Assembly (NCBI RefSeq): GCF_022919095.1
Contig: NZ_CP095073.1
Location: forward strand, 806,001 to 870,000
Origin: Halobacillus salinarum
GTDB taxonomy: Bacteria > Bacillota > Bacilli > Bacillales > Halobacillaceae
Length of the DNA: 64,000 nt
Direction of reading: 5' to 3'
In this document: positions 52,791 to 61,600 of the stretch, piece after piece
Layout of the letters: each line of letters begins with the position of its first letter
Position numbering within the stretch: position 1 is the stretch's first letter
Program-made: the position numbers and the translations under genes
Notes under the pieces: generated by a model
What the model was told of the DNA's origin: nothing
The model's input: only the letters and a program-made list of their open reading frames with translations
The model's database searches: none

Positions 52791-54050
52791 GTGATGACTC
52801 AATATCAGTTATACAACAGGTTAGATGTTGATAATCTAAAGGAGCAATTAGAAAAATATAAAGAAGCTCTCCATTCAGTAAAAACAGGAGAACTACCGGT
52901 AGACTACCTGATGGCTAAAGAAGAGTTGTACCAATTAAATGGAAAATTGGTTCATTTAGAAGGAGTAATGAAAAAGATGGATGAACAGCATCATCAGGAT
53001 CGTACGGATTATGAACAGCAAGCTGAAATGGTCGTTTCTCAGCTTGAATCAGTAAATGATTCAGTGAATCATTTACAGCGGGATATTAATCTTATGAAAG
53101 CTAAAGTGGATCGATTCCGATTCAATGATCTATTGAATAAAATGGATCACTTAATAGAAATGCAGCATTCGACTATTGAAGAAAACCGTAGTGAAATAGA
53201 AAGATTGAACGAACAAATTCTAGAGATGAAAAATGAATGGCAGGCAGGCAAAGAAGAACAAAGGTACCAGGAACCTCAATATGCCCCTCCGAGAAGAAGA
53301 TCGGAGTACAGGCAACTGCAAAGCATGCTGCAATCTTCCCATATAGAACCAGCTTATCAGGAAAAAAAAAGTAATGGGATGAACAGGCAAACCTTCCGCC
53401 AACCACCACAATATAATCAAAATCATTCCCAGTCCACACAATATGGATCCAATTACGGCGGTCAGTATGGAAACCAGCATAACCGGCCGATGAACAATCA
53501 TTACAACAGCCAGCACTCAAGCCAGGGGTTCAATAAACAAATGAAACACACATCCTTTACAAACGATCGAAATAAAGCAACTGCCCCATTTTCACCTAAG
53601 GAATTGAATAAAAATGTTATCATTAAATCGAATTCCAATGTAAACGACGGAAAAAAAAATTCTAGTAAAATGGCCCAAGAAGGTTCTTTCGAAAGCAGCC
53701 AGCAATTGAACGATTCTATAGAAACGATTAATCTACCATCCGCTGCTTTTAAACAAACGGTGAAACCTTTGGAAACAAGTCAGATAACTGTAAAACAGGA
53801 TGACATCCAAAGTGATAAAAGTGTCCATCAAGTGTTATCCTCTGAGGGGAAAGTGGATGATACTGCAAATGCGGAGAATGAACAGAACAGAAGGACAGAA
53901 TCAAAAATGAACAACACTCAACAAAATTCAGATTCTTCGCAGGATCAGGAAGAAAAACCTCAATTATCACCGGATGAAAAGAAAGAAAATGAAGCACAAA
54001 CTAAAGGCAAAAAGCCTGAATTGTCTTCGTTTTTTAACTTTTTTAGATAA
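52791..54050 (+). CDS. Coiled-coil and Asn/Gln-rich protein, possible spore morphogenetic protein
   Basis: A 419-residue protein with a coiled-coil N-terminal half (about 10-160, LKEQLEKYKEALHSVKTGEL) and a disordered half. The latter is first Gln/Asn/Tyr-rich (about 165-245, QYGSNYGGQYGNQHNRPMNN), then charged and Ser-rich, and ends with an aromatic tip, SSFFNFFR. No signal peptide. Such plans occur among spore-coat and other scaffold proteins, but I recognise no family. Start ATG 52791, or 52794 behind GGGTGATGAG. The JAMM peptidase gene follows after eight bases. Confidence 0.7.
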   Translation: MMTQYQLYNRLDVDNLKEQLEKYKEALHSVKTGELPVDYLMAKEELYQLNGKLVHLEGVMKKMDEQHHQDRTDYEQQAEMVVSQLESVNDSVNHLQRDINLMKAKVDRFRFNDLLNKMDHLIEMQHSTIEENRSEIERLNEQILEMKNEWQAGKEEQRYQEPQYAPPRRRSEYRQLQSMLQSSHIEPAYQEKKSNGMNRQTFRQPPQYNQNHSQSTQYGSNYGGQYGNQHNRPMNNHYNSQHSSQGFNKQMKHTSFTNDRNKATAPFSPKELNKNVIIKSNSNVNDGKKNSSKMAQEGSFESSQQLNDSIETINLPSAAFKQTVKPLETSQITVKQDDIQSDKSVHQVLSSEGKVDDTANAENEQNRRTESKMNNTQQNSDSSQDQEEKPQLSPDEKKENEAQTKGKKPELSSFFNFFR

Positions 54051-54058
54051 GAATCAGC

Positions 54059-54472
54059 ATGAAGAATGAAATGATTATTCCCCAATCAATTTATCAAGAG
54101 ATGATCAAACATGGCTATTCCAGCCTTCCATATGAGGCTTGTGGCTTTTTAGCAGGAAAAGAAAATCTAGTTCAGTCCATATGGACAATGGAAAACGAAT
54201 TGAAATCAGATCGTCGTTTTTTTGTGAATAAACAGGTAGTTAAAAACAATCTAGAGCAAATCAAAAACCGGGGAGAGCAGGTGATGGCGGTTTATCACTC
54301 ACACCCAACTACAGCACCTGTTCCATCCTGGAGTGACCTTGCTCATCATATGGATCAAAAAATAAAAATGATGATCGTCTCCTTCAAATATCCATCCCCG
54401 AAAGTAAAGTGCTATCAAATTACTCCCTCCAGCTTTAGAGAAAGCCCGTTCTTAATCGATTCATTATTTTAG
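54059..54472 (+). CDS. JAMM/MPN+ metallopeptidase (M67-like)
   Basis: A zinc metalloprotease of 137 residues. The JAMM signature is complete: Glu26 in YEACGFLAG, then His80, His82, Ser90 and Asp93 in VYHSHPTTAPVPSWSDL. Bacterial relatives remove C-terminal extensions from ubiquitin-like proteins or act in sulfur-carrier pathways. No ThiS- or E1-like gene is near. Its partner here is the coiled-coil/Asn-Gln-rich gene eight bases upstream, so a role in processing a structural protein is possible. That is inference. Confidence 0.85.
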   Translation: MKNEMIIPQSIYQEMIKHGYSSLPYEACGFLAGKENLVQSIWTMENELKSDRRFFVNKQVVKNNLEQIKNRGEQVMAVYHSHPTTAPVPSWSDLAHHMDQKIKMMIVSFKYPSPKVKCYQITPSSFRESPFLIDSLF

Positions 54473-54539
54473 CCCGAAACTTACTCGCAATGATTGATTA
54501 TAATGTAGTAATTCTTTGAAGTTAAAAGGAGATGATAGT

Positions 54540-54671
54540 ATGAAGAAGAAGATTGTAAATAAAAATCCCCAAACGCCTGTAACGCCTTCCAAAAAACCAA
54601 TTGTTATTAACAGCTCTTCGATTAAGAGACTGCCGATGAAAAAAGGCGGATGTTGCGGAAAAAGGCGTTAA
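54540..54671 (+). CDS. Small basic protein with Cys-Cys motif
   Basis: A 43-residue ORF with an ideal AAAGGAG site. The product is strongly basic, begins MKKKIVNKNPQTPVTPSKKP and ends KKGGCCGKRR. It has no signal peptide or membrane helix. Size, charge and paired Cys recall minor spore-coat or spore-associated peptides. No family is recognised. It lies 67 bases after the JAMM gene and before a bidirectional terminator, so it is probably part of the same cluster. Confidence 0.6.
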   Translation: MKKKIVNKNPQTPVTPSKKPIVINSSSIKRLPMKKGGCCGKRR

Positions 54672-54811
54672 ATAAAAAAATAAGAACCTTCAGCCCAATT
54701 CTTATATTGTGGAAATCACAGGGTGGATTCCCTTTTAGGGGAAGTTTACTTATATAGAAATTTTTATAATGGAATAGGAACGTATCTTTTATAAATAAAT
54801 TACTGGATTAT

Positions 54812-54843
54812 AAAAAAGCAGACCCCTTTGGTGGTCTGCTTTT
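54812..54843. terminator. Bidirectional terminator
   Basis: AAAAGCAGACC (54814-54824) pairs with GGTCTGCTTT (54833-54842). It overlaps the stop of the TetR gene. Confidence 0.8.
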
Positions 54844-55687
54844 ATAATTGATAATACGTACGAATCTGGCCGGCAATCCCCTGGTATTGCTGCTGGTCTT
54901 CTAAATTGGCGAGCATTCCTTTAATAACTGCACTGCGCGGTTCTAATTTTTGGATTTCCTCAAGCAGGACTTCAATGGTGACTAAACTATCTCCAGTTGC
55001 TTTATCTCTTAAATTTTTCAGAGTAGAGGTAATCTCCTCAAGCTCTTTATTATAATATTCTCCAGGAATGATCGTTTCCATGAATTCTTCAGTGATGACC
55101 GGATGGTCATTCGTTCTTCTAAAACCGTCAACAATAAAATCTGTCCGCCTTAATATCGTTTCACAAATTTCCTCAAGATTTAAATCCGCATTTTCAAGAA
55201 TGATTAAGTCAAGAAATGCCTTAAACATTCCCTGCATAAGCAAACTGACTTCCCAGAGAATGCCGTCAATTTCTTTGCCATACACACTGAGCAGGTGACG
55301 TTTATAAAAAAGATAAGAGCCATACCTTAAGTGTTCCAGCAGTTCTTCAATGTTTTCATTGAAAGGGACCGCTTGCTCGCGGATTTGCATAATAATAAAC
55401 TCTCGGTGATCAGCAATTTCCTGAAACGTTACAAGCAGCTGCTTCGTAAACTTAGTCCGAGGGTCCAGGTCCATCGCTTCTATTTCGTCCGTTTTCGTCT
55501 GGATTCTGCGAGAATAAAAGTAAAAGATTTTAAATAAAAGTTCATCTTTTGATTTGAAATGAAGGTAGAATGCCCCTTTGGAAATTCCGCATTCTTTGGC
55601 AATCTCCTGGACAGACGTAGAACTGAAACCCTTTTTGGCAAATAGCTTCATCGCGTGTTCGATGATTAACATTGATTTTTCATCCAT
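54842..55687 (-). CDS. TetR/AcrR family regulator of the RND exporter
   Basis: A 281-residue repressor. The N-terminal helix-turn-helix (about 8-52) reads HAMKLFAKKGFSSTSVQEIA, then GISKGAFYLHFKSKDELL. The large C-terminal ligand domain is all helical. It is divergent from the RND pump gene, and two related dyads lie in the shared region, so drug-responsive repression is the likely job, as for the B. subtilis yerO-swrC pair. The start is ATG 55687 with AAGGAGC upstream. Confidence 0.88.
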   Translation of the reverse strand: MDEKSMLIIEHAMKLFAKKGFSSTSVQEIAKECGISKGAFYLHFKSKDELLFKIFYFYSRRIQTKTDEIEAMDLDPRTKFTKQLLVTFQEIADHREFIIMQIREQAVPFNENIEELLEHLRYGSYLFYKRHLLSVYGKEIDGILWEVSLLMQGMFKAFLDLIILENADLNLEEICETILRRTDFIVDGFRRTNDHPVITEEFMETIIPGEYYNKELEEITSTLKNLRDKATGDSLVTIEVLLEEIQKLEPRSAVIKGMLANLEDQQQYQGIAGQIRTYYQL

Positions 55688-55729
55688 AGTGTAAGCTCCT
55701 TATTTTTTTCAGAATCAGAGCGTTTCCTC

Positions 55730-55758
55730 TTGACTAGTGACTGTTTGGTCATTATTAT
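55730..55758 (+). promoter_or_regulatory. SigA promoter of the RND pump gene
   Basis: TTGACT (55730-55735) and TATTAT (55753-55758) are 17 bases apart. A TATAAT at 55759-55764 is an alternative -10 box. Confidence 0.55.
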
Positions 55759-55784
55759 TATAATTGGTTCTGACTAAACGGTCA
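55738..55784. promoter_or_regulatory. Pair of TetR-type operators
   Basis: TGACTGTTTGGTCA (55738-55751) and TGACTAAACGGTCA (55771-55784) are related when one is reversed, and share TGAC/GTCA arms. Their centres are 33 bp apart. They cover the promoter spacer and the transcription start. Confidence 0.65.
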
Positions 55785-55805
55785 ACACAAAGGAGAGTAG
55801 TGTAC

Positions 55806-58800
55806 ATGAAGGGAATAATAAATTTTTCTATGAATAACAAATTTGCCATATGGCTGATGACGATCATTATTGCCGCGGCAGGTTTGTATTCGGGGTTAAA
55901 CATGAAGTTGGAAACGATACCTAATATAGAACCGCCGATTATCACTGTTCAGACGACTTATCCTGGAGCAACTCCAGCTGAAGTAGCGAATGAAGTCTCT
56001 GAACCGTTAGAAAAACAGGTGAGTAATTTAAGCGGTTTGAAAACAGTCAGCTCAACCTCTTATCAAAATGCTTCTGCACTTCAGTTGGAATACAGCTTTG
56101 ATAAAAGCCTGGACGAGGCGGAAGATGAGCTGAAGGATGCGGTTACGAAGGTGGAATTGCCTGATGGTGCCCAAGATCCGCAAGTATCTCGATTAAACTT
56201 TAACGCTTTTCCAGTTATTAGTTTTAGTGCTGTAAGTGATGATAAGTCTCTCGCAGAGCTTACAGAAACAGTGGAAGATAAGATTGTCCCTGAAATTGAG
56301 GGGCTTGATGGTGTTGCTGAAGTACAGGTTTCCGGACAACAAGTAAAAGAAGTACAAATGGATTACAAGGAAGATAAACTAGAAGAACTTGGAATGGACG
56401 AAGAAACCGTAAACAATTTAATAAAAGGTTCTGACGTCCGCTTCCCTCTAGGTCTGTTTACTTTTAAGGATAATCAAAAATCTGTTGTACTTAACGGCAA
56501 TGTAGCATCTGTAGAAGATTTTAAAAACTTGGAGATCCCAGCTGTTCCGTCCGGTCAGTCTGGACAAGCAGGTCAAGGGCAGGCGGCTCAAAGTCCTCAA
56601 GCTGGAGCTGGTTCATCCCAAGGACCAACAGCCAGTCAGGGACAGGGAATGGCCGGTCAGTCAGCTGGACAAACTCCGCAGCAAGGAGCGGGATCTGCAG
56701 CAGGCCAGCAGGCTCAGGCAGCGATTCCTACCGTGCAGCTGAAAGATATTGCCGATATTAAAGTCGTCGGGGAGAGCGAGTCTATTTCCCGTACGAATGG
56801 TAAAGATTCAATTTCTATTCAAGTAGTAAAATCTCAGGAAGCCAATACGGTTGATGTCGTAAATGAAGTCAAAGACAGCACAGAAGACTTAAAGACGGAC
56901 TTAGACGGCATGGACTTTATTTATTCATTTGACCAGGGGGAACCGATTGAGAACTCTGTCAGTACGATGCTGAACAAGGCTCTCTTTGGCGGACTGTTCG
57001 CTGTGCTCGTAATCCTTCTGTTCTTGCGTAACTTTAAGACAACCATTATATCCGTTATTTCGATTCCATTATCGCTTTTAATCGCAGTCCTACTGCTTAA
57101 GCAAATGGATATAACGTTGAACATTATGACCTTGGGAGCCATGACCGTTGCGATCGGGCGGGTGGTAGACGATTCCATTGTGGTGGTGGAAAACATCTAC
57201 CGGCGAATGTCTCTTACAGGGGAGGAACTTCGCGGAAAAGAATTAGTAAGGGCGGCAACTCGGGAAATGTTCATGCCGATTCTTTCTTCCACCATTGTTA
57301 CGATTGCTGTATTTCTGCCGCTTGGGCTTGTGGAAGGTACCGTAGGGGAACTATTCCTTCCGTTTGCGCTTACCGTCGTATTCGCGCTGCTAGCTTCCCT
57401 TTTAGTGGCGGTTACTATTGTACCTATGCTTGCCCACAGCCTGTTAAAGCAGTCAAAGATTAAGGGTGAAAAGCACGAGAATCGTGGGCGTATGGTCCTT
57501 GGCTATCGTTCTCTATTAAACAGCGTGCTCAATCACAAGATTATTTCTTCGATAGTAGCGATCGCGATATTAGCAGGAAGTATCGCTCTTCTTCCGTTAG
57601 TAGGGACGAGCTTCCTGGCTGATCAGGAGCAGAAAATGGTAGTAGCTACCTATAATCCTGAACCTGGACAAACCGAAGATGACGTCGAGCAAGTAGCAGT
57701 GAAGGCGCAAGACTTTTTTGAAGGCAGAGATGGGGCAGAGACGGTTCAATATTCTGTAGGCGGAGAAAATCCGATGAACCCTGGTGCATCCAATCAGGCA
57801 GTCTTCTATGTTGAATATAATGACGATACGGAGAATTTCTCTGATGAAACACAAAAAGTAATAGAGGGATTAAATAAAGAAACATCTAAAGGAGAATGGG
57901 GTTCTCAAGACTTCTCTTCTTCAGGCTCAAGCAGTGATTTAGAACTGCTCGTCTACGGCGATAATACCGACGATATAAGGCCAGTGATTAAAGATGTAGA
58001 AGATATGCTGTCGAAACAGGACAACTTAAGAAATATTGATTCAAGCTTGTCAGAATCCTATGATGAATATACCTTGGTTCCGGATCAGGAAAAACTGAGT
58101 GAACTTGGTTTAACGGCTTCCCAAGTAGGTATGGAACTGAACCAAAACCGCCAGCGACCAGTCGTAACGAAGATAGATGACAATGGGGAAACGCTGAATG
58201 TTTATGTTGATGAAGATGCTGAAGAATACAACAGTATCGATGACTTAACTGGGAAAGAGCTTCAGACACCAACAGGTAAGACGGTGGCTGTAAGTGATGT
58301 TGTTGAAGTGAAGGAAGGCACAACTGAAGATACCATTACGAGAAAAGATGGACGTGTCTACGCCAGCGTCAGCGCTGAAATCACTTCCGATGATGTAGGC
58401 TCCGTTTCCCAGGCGGTAAATGAAAAATTGGATGAAATCGACCATCCTTCTAATATCGATATATCGATGGGCGGGGTAACGGAAGATATCCAAGAATCGT
58501 TTACGCAGCTTGGATTAGCCATGCTTGCAGCAATTGCGATTGTCTATTTAGTGCTTGTCATCTTCTTTGGAGGGGGACTCGCACCGCTTGCTATTCTATT
58601 CGCGCTTCCATTTACAATTATCGGTGCTGTGCTTGGTCTGCTCATAAGTGGAGAAACCTTAAGTATTTCAGCTATGATTGGGGCATTGATGTTAATTGGA
58701 ATCGTAGTAACCAACGCGATTGTCCTCATTGACAGGGTCATCAACAAAGAAAAAGAAGGATTTACAACGAGAGAAGCTCTGCTTGATGCTGGTATGACAA

Positions 58801-59009
58801 GAATGCGGCCAATCTTAATGACTGCCCTTGCTACGATCGGAGCGCTGCTGCCACTAGCTCTCGGCTTTGAAGGCGGCTCGATTATTAGTAAAGGCTTAGG
58901 TGTCACAGTTATTGGAGGTTTAGCGAGCTCTACACTGCTGACCCTGCTGATTGTCCCGCTCGTTTATGAAATTTTAAGTAAATTCCGCAGAAAGAAACGC
59001 ACAGAGTAA
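55806..59009 (+). CDS. RND-family efflux pump (SwrC/AcrB type)
   Basis: A proton-driven exporter of 1067 residues with 12 helices and two large outer domains. The N-terminus is NFSMNNKFAIWLMTIIIAAA. Features in order are PGATPAEVANEVSEPLEKQV, VVDDSIVVVENIYRR (TM4, proton-relay Asp pair), MFMPILSSTIVTIAVFLPL and, in the second half, GALMLIGIVVTNAIVLIDRV. Unusually, residues of about 249-307 are a Gly/Gln/Ala/Ser-rich low-complexity stretch in the first outer domain. I use ATG 55806 behind AAAGGAG. In Gram-positives SwrC exports surfactin-like compounds; the substrate here is unknown. Confidence 0.9.
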   Translation: MKGIINFSMNNKFAIWLMTIIIAAAGLYSGLNMKLETIPNIEPPIITVQTTYPGATPAEVANEVSEPLEKQVSNLSGLKTVSSTSYQNASALQLEYSFDKSLDEAEDELKDAVTKVELPDGAQDPQVSRLNFNAFPVISFSAVSDDKSLAELTETVEDKIVPEIEGLDGVAEVQVSGQQVKEVQMDYKEDKLEELGMDEETVNNLIKGSDVRFPLGLFTFKDNQKSVVLNGNVASVEDFKNLEIPAVPSGQSGQAGQGQAAQSPQAGAGSSQGPTASQGQGMAGQSAGQTPQQGAGSAAGQQAQAAIPTVQLKDIADIKVVGESESISRTNGKDSISIQVVKSQEANTVDVVNEVKDSTEDLKTDLDGMDFIYSFDQGEPIENSVSTMLNKALFGGLFAVLVILLFLRNFKTTIISVISIPLSLLIAVLLLKQMDITLNIMTLGAMTVAIGRVVDDSIVVVENIYRRMSLTGEELRGKELVRAATREMFMPILSSTIVTIAVFLPLGLVEGTVGELFLPFALTVVFALLASLLVAVTIVPMLAHSLLKQSKIKGEKHENRGRMVLGYRSLLNSVLNHKIISSIVAIAILAGSIALLPLVGTSFLADQEQKMVVATYNPEPGQTEDDVEQVAVKAQDFFEGRDGAETVQYSVGGENPMNPGASNQAVFYVEYNDDTENFSDETQKVIEGLNKETSKGEWGSQDFSSSGSSSDLELLVYGDNTDDIRPVIKDVEDMLSKQDNLRNIDSSLSESYDEYTLVPDQEKLSELGLTASQVGMELNQNRQRPVVTKIDDNGETLNVYVDEDAEEYNSIDDLTGKELQTPTGKTVAVSDVVEVKEGTTEDTITRKDGRVYASVSAEITSDDVGSVSQAVNEKLDEIDHPSNIDISMGGVTEDIQESFTQLGLAMLAAIAIVYLVLVIFFGGGLAPLAILFALPFTIIGAVLGLLISGETLSISAMIGALMLIGIVVTNAIVLIDRVINKEKEGFTTREALLDAGMTRMRPILMTALATIGALLPLALGFEGGSIISKGLGVTVIGGLASSTLLTLLIVPLVYEILSKFRRKKRTE

Positions 59010-59038
59010 GATAAAATCTATAGTTACACTTTGACCAG

Positions 59039-59076
59039 CTTGCAGAGAACGTATTCGTTTCTCTGCAAGTTTTTTT
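59039..59076 (+). terminator. Terminator of the RND pump gene
   Basis: CTTGCAGAGAA (59039-59049) pairs with TTCTCTGCAAG (59059-59069), followed by T7. The following 230 bases to 59312 hold no gene that I can support. Confidence 0.85.
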
Positions 59077-59312
59077 CATAAGAGAACAGTTTTAGACCCT
59101 TGATTGGACTCGCACAGGGAAGTTATCACTTTACCTTGACTTGACCTTATTATTGAAGTCATGCTGTAGTATGGAGATTCGTTTTTATTCATTGCCGAAA
59201 TTACTAGAAAAATGAAAATAGAAATAGATTGTAATCTCCGTCCGTAAACAGGTATCATTACTACAATTGGTACTTTAAAAAAGAGTGAATAAAGAGAGAT
59301 GGAGGTGGAAAA

Positions 59313-60278
59313 GTGAATTCCTATCCAATTACTATAATAGGTGCTGGGTTGTCGGGGATTATGGCGGCAAAACAGCTTAAAGAGCAGGGAAATGATGACT
59401 TCTTAATCGTAGATAAAGGAAAAAGTGTAGGAGGCCGCTTAGCCACGAGGAGAGTGGCTGAAGGAAAAGCGGATCACGGAGCGCAATTTTTCACAGTTCG
59501 AACGGAAGAATTACAGTCGGAAGTAGATCAATGGCTGAATAAGGGCTGGGTCAAACGCTGGTTTGGTGATCAATATCCTCGCTATACAGCAGTGGATGGC
59601 ATGAATGGGCTAGCAAAACATTTGGCGGAAGGACTTCCTGTTTCGGTCAATACAAAAGTTGTAAAAATTATTGAGAGTGCTAAGGAATTTATTTTATCAG
59701 ATTCTGTCGGCAATGTGTGGAGGAGCGAACAAGTACTGATTACAACCCCGGTTCCTCAAATTATTGACCTTTTAAAAAATAGTGAAGTGGCTCTTTCTCC
59801 TGATTCGGTAAAAAGTCTCCGCTCGATTTCATTTCTCCCTTCTTATGTTGGGATTTTTGAATTTAATTCTTCGACCCACCTGCCTGATCATGGGCATTTG
59901 GACGAAAATCTTCCGGATGGGGTGGAAAGGATTGTAGACCATGAGAAAAAGGGAATCTCGCAGGTTCCGATCATAAGTGTATATATGACCGGAGATTGGT
60001 CCCGGCGCCATTTTGGAGATGACTATGTCATGTCATTAATTAAGGAAAACACCGAAGAGCTATTGGAATGGTCTGAGCTTGAATCCGAGCAGCTGAAGAG
60101 GTGGAGGTACTCACAGGCGAAGAAAACGATCAACACTTCTTTTATGAACTTGAATGAGAACAAGAAGCTCCTTGCTGCCGGAGACACATTCCTTCGAGAA
60201 GATGATCAGGCGGGCCGTACCCGATTTGAAAGCGCCTTTTTATCTGGAAGGGACGCAGGAGAGTATTTAGCAAAATAG
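59313..60278 (+). CDS. Renalase-like FAD-dependent oxidoreductase
   Basis: A flavoprotein of 321 residues with the amine-oxidase/renalase fold. The FAD site is TIIGAGLSGIMAAKQLKEQG. The second signature is KGKSVGGRLATRR, and HGAQFFTVRT is characteristic of the bacterial renalase group. The C-terminal FAD contact is KLLAAGDTFLREDDQAGRTR with ESAFLSGRDAGEYL. Bacterial renalases oxidise isomeric forms of NAD(P)H; whether this one does is not shown. The start is GTG 59313 behind GGAGGTGG. Monocistronic. Confidence 0.82.
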   Translation: MNSYPITIIGAGLSGIMAAKQLKEQGNDDFLIVDKGKSVGGRLATRRVAEGKADHGAQFFTVRTEELQSEVDQWLNKGWVKRWFGDQYPRYTAVDGMNGLAKHLAEGLPVSVNTKVVKIIESAKEFILSDSVGNVWRSEQVLITTPVPQIIDLLKNSEVALSPDSVKSLRSISFLPSYVGIFEFNSSTHLPDHGHLDENLPDGVERIVDHEKKGISQVPIISVYMTGDWSRRHFGDDYVMSLIKENTEELLEWSELESEQLKRWRYSQAKKTINTSFMNLNENKKLLAAGDTFLREDDQAGRTRFESAFLSGRDAGEYLAK

Positions 60279-60356
60279 GCGATGCCTTAAAAAGAGAATA
60301 AAGGGAACGTCCATTCTAAAATGTAGAGTCTCGGACAACAGTTTTGTCATTATATT

Positions 60357-60401
60357 ATCCGGATGAAGGTGGAGTTTTTTCACCTTCATCCGGATTTTTT
60401 A
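60357..60401. terminator. Terminator after the renalase-like gene
   Basis: ATCCGGATGAAGGTG (60357-60371) pairs perfectly with CACCTTCATCCGGAT (60381-60395), followed by T6. It may also serve rarD on the other strand. Confidence 0.88.
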
Positions 60402-60473
60402 TGGTAGTTGAACGCCTGATCCAATTCCTATCATTACTTTTGAATATGCAGCTTTAACCGAATCGCGGGATAG

Positions 60474-61391
60474 TTAAATGGCACGTCTTTCTTTTCTCTT
60501 CTCCTGTTTTTTCAACCGTTTCATTCGAGTTAATGTATAAACAGCAAGGCCGGCCCAAATGAAGGAGAAAGATATTCCATGGACGGAGGTAAAGGGCTCG
60601 TGATAGATAAACACCCCTAATACGAGCATTATCGTTGGAGCAAAATATTGCAGGAACCCTACCATCGATAACGGAATTCTCTTTGCTCCTGCAGAAAATA
60701 AAAGCAGTGGAATGGCTGTTACTACTCCCGCTCCGAAGACCAATAAGGGGGTCGCCGATAACCAATGTACTTCTGACAAGTGGTCTCCCTGTTTAGCGAA
60801 CAGATAAATGAGCGCGAGCGGGGAGACGACTAAAGTCTCTGCTGTCAGGCTGAACATCGCGTTTAATGGCACAAGCTTTTTAACGAGCCCATAGGATCCA
60901 AAACTGAAGGCGAGCAGTAAAGCAATCCACGGAAACGAGCCGAAATGGACCGTCATATAAAGGACACCAATGCCTGCCAGCAGAAAAGCAAGCCATTGCA
61001 TTTTTGAAAAGGTTTCTTTTAAAACGATCATGCCTAACAAAATGCTTACGAGTGGATTAATATAATAACCGAGGCTTGCTTCGACTACATGATCGGCATT
61101 GACTGCCCATATATAGGTAACCCAGTTTGTACTGATCGTCAGGGAGGCAAGGACGATCCCGAAAAGGCTCTTTTTATTCAAAGCTATCGATTTGCATTCT
61201 TGAATAAATGAGCCCCATTTATTCAGGACTACTATGATCCCCATCATGAAAACGAAGGACCAGACGATCCGGTGAGCCAAAATTTCAAAAGCAGGTATTT
61301 GCTCAATCAACTTCCAATAAATTGGTAAAAAACCCCATAATATATAAGCGCCTGACGTATAAAGAACGCCGAGTCTTTGTTCGTTTTCCAT
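60474..61391 (-). CDS. rarD: EamA family transporter RarD
   Basis: A membrane protein of 305 residues with ten helices, in two EamA halves. GVLYTSGAYILWGFLPIYWK, AHRIVWSFVFM, NWVTYIWAVNADHVVEASLG and YYINPLVSILLG are the RarD subfamily signature. It belongs to the drug/metabolite transporter superfamily; the substrate is unknown. The start is ATG 61391 with AAAGGAT upstream. Monocistronic. Confidence 0.9.
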   Translation of the reverse strand: MENEQRLGVLYTSGAYILWGFLPIYWKLIEQIPAFEILAHRIVWSFVFMMGIIVVLNKWGSFIQECKSIALNKKSLFGIVLASLTISTNWVTYIWAVNADHVVEASLGYYINPLVSILLGMIVLKETFSKMQWLAFLLAGIGVLYMTVHFGSFPWIALLLAFSFGSYGLVKKLVPLNAMFSLTAETLVVSPLALIYLFAKQGDHLSEVHWLSATPLLVFGAGVVTAIPLLLFSAGAKRIPLSMVGFLQYFAPTIMLVLGVFIYHEPFTSVHGISFSFIWAGLAVYTLTRMKRLKKQEKRKERRAI

Positions 61392-61538
61392 GGCTTCCTA
61401 TCCTTTCAATGTAAGATCTAAACTCATTTTAGTCGGGCAAAGGGGTAAAAGAAAAGGAATTTGTTTCGATATTCGAAAGAATAGGCTGCCGCTGGGAATT
61501 ACGGGGCGTGAGGTTGACTAAGCAATGGCCATAAAACA

Positions 61539-61580
61539 AAAAAGCTTGTCGAGAAAATTGTATTCTTGACAAGCTTTTGT
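61539..61580 (-). terminator. Terminator of the Rieske oxidoreductase gene
   Basis: AAAAGCTTGTC (61540-61550) pairs with GACAAGCTTTT (61568-61578); T-rich sequence follows on the minus strand. Confidence 0.75.
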
Positions 61581-61600
61581 AAAGTTGAAGAGCTGATGAA

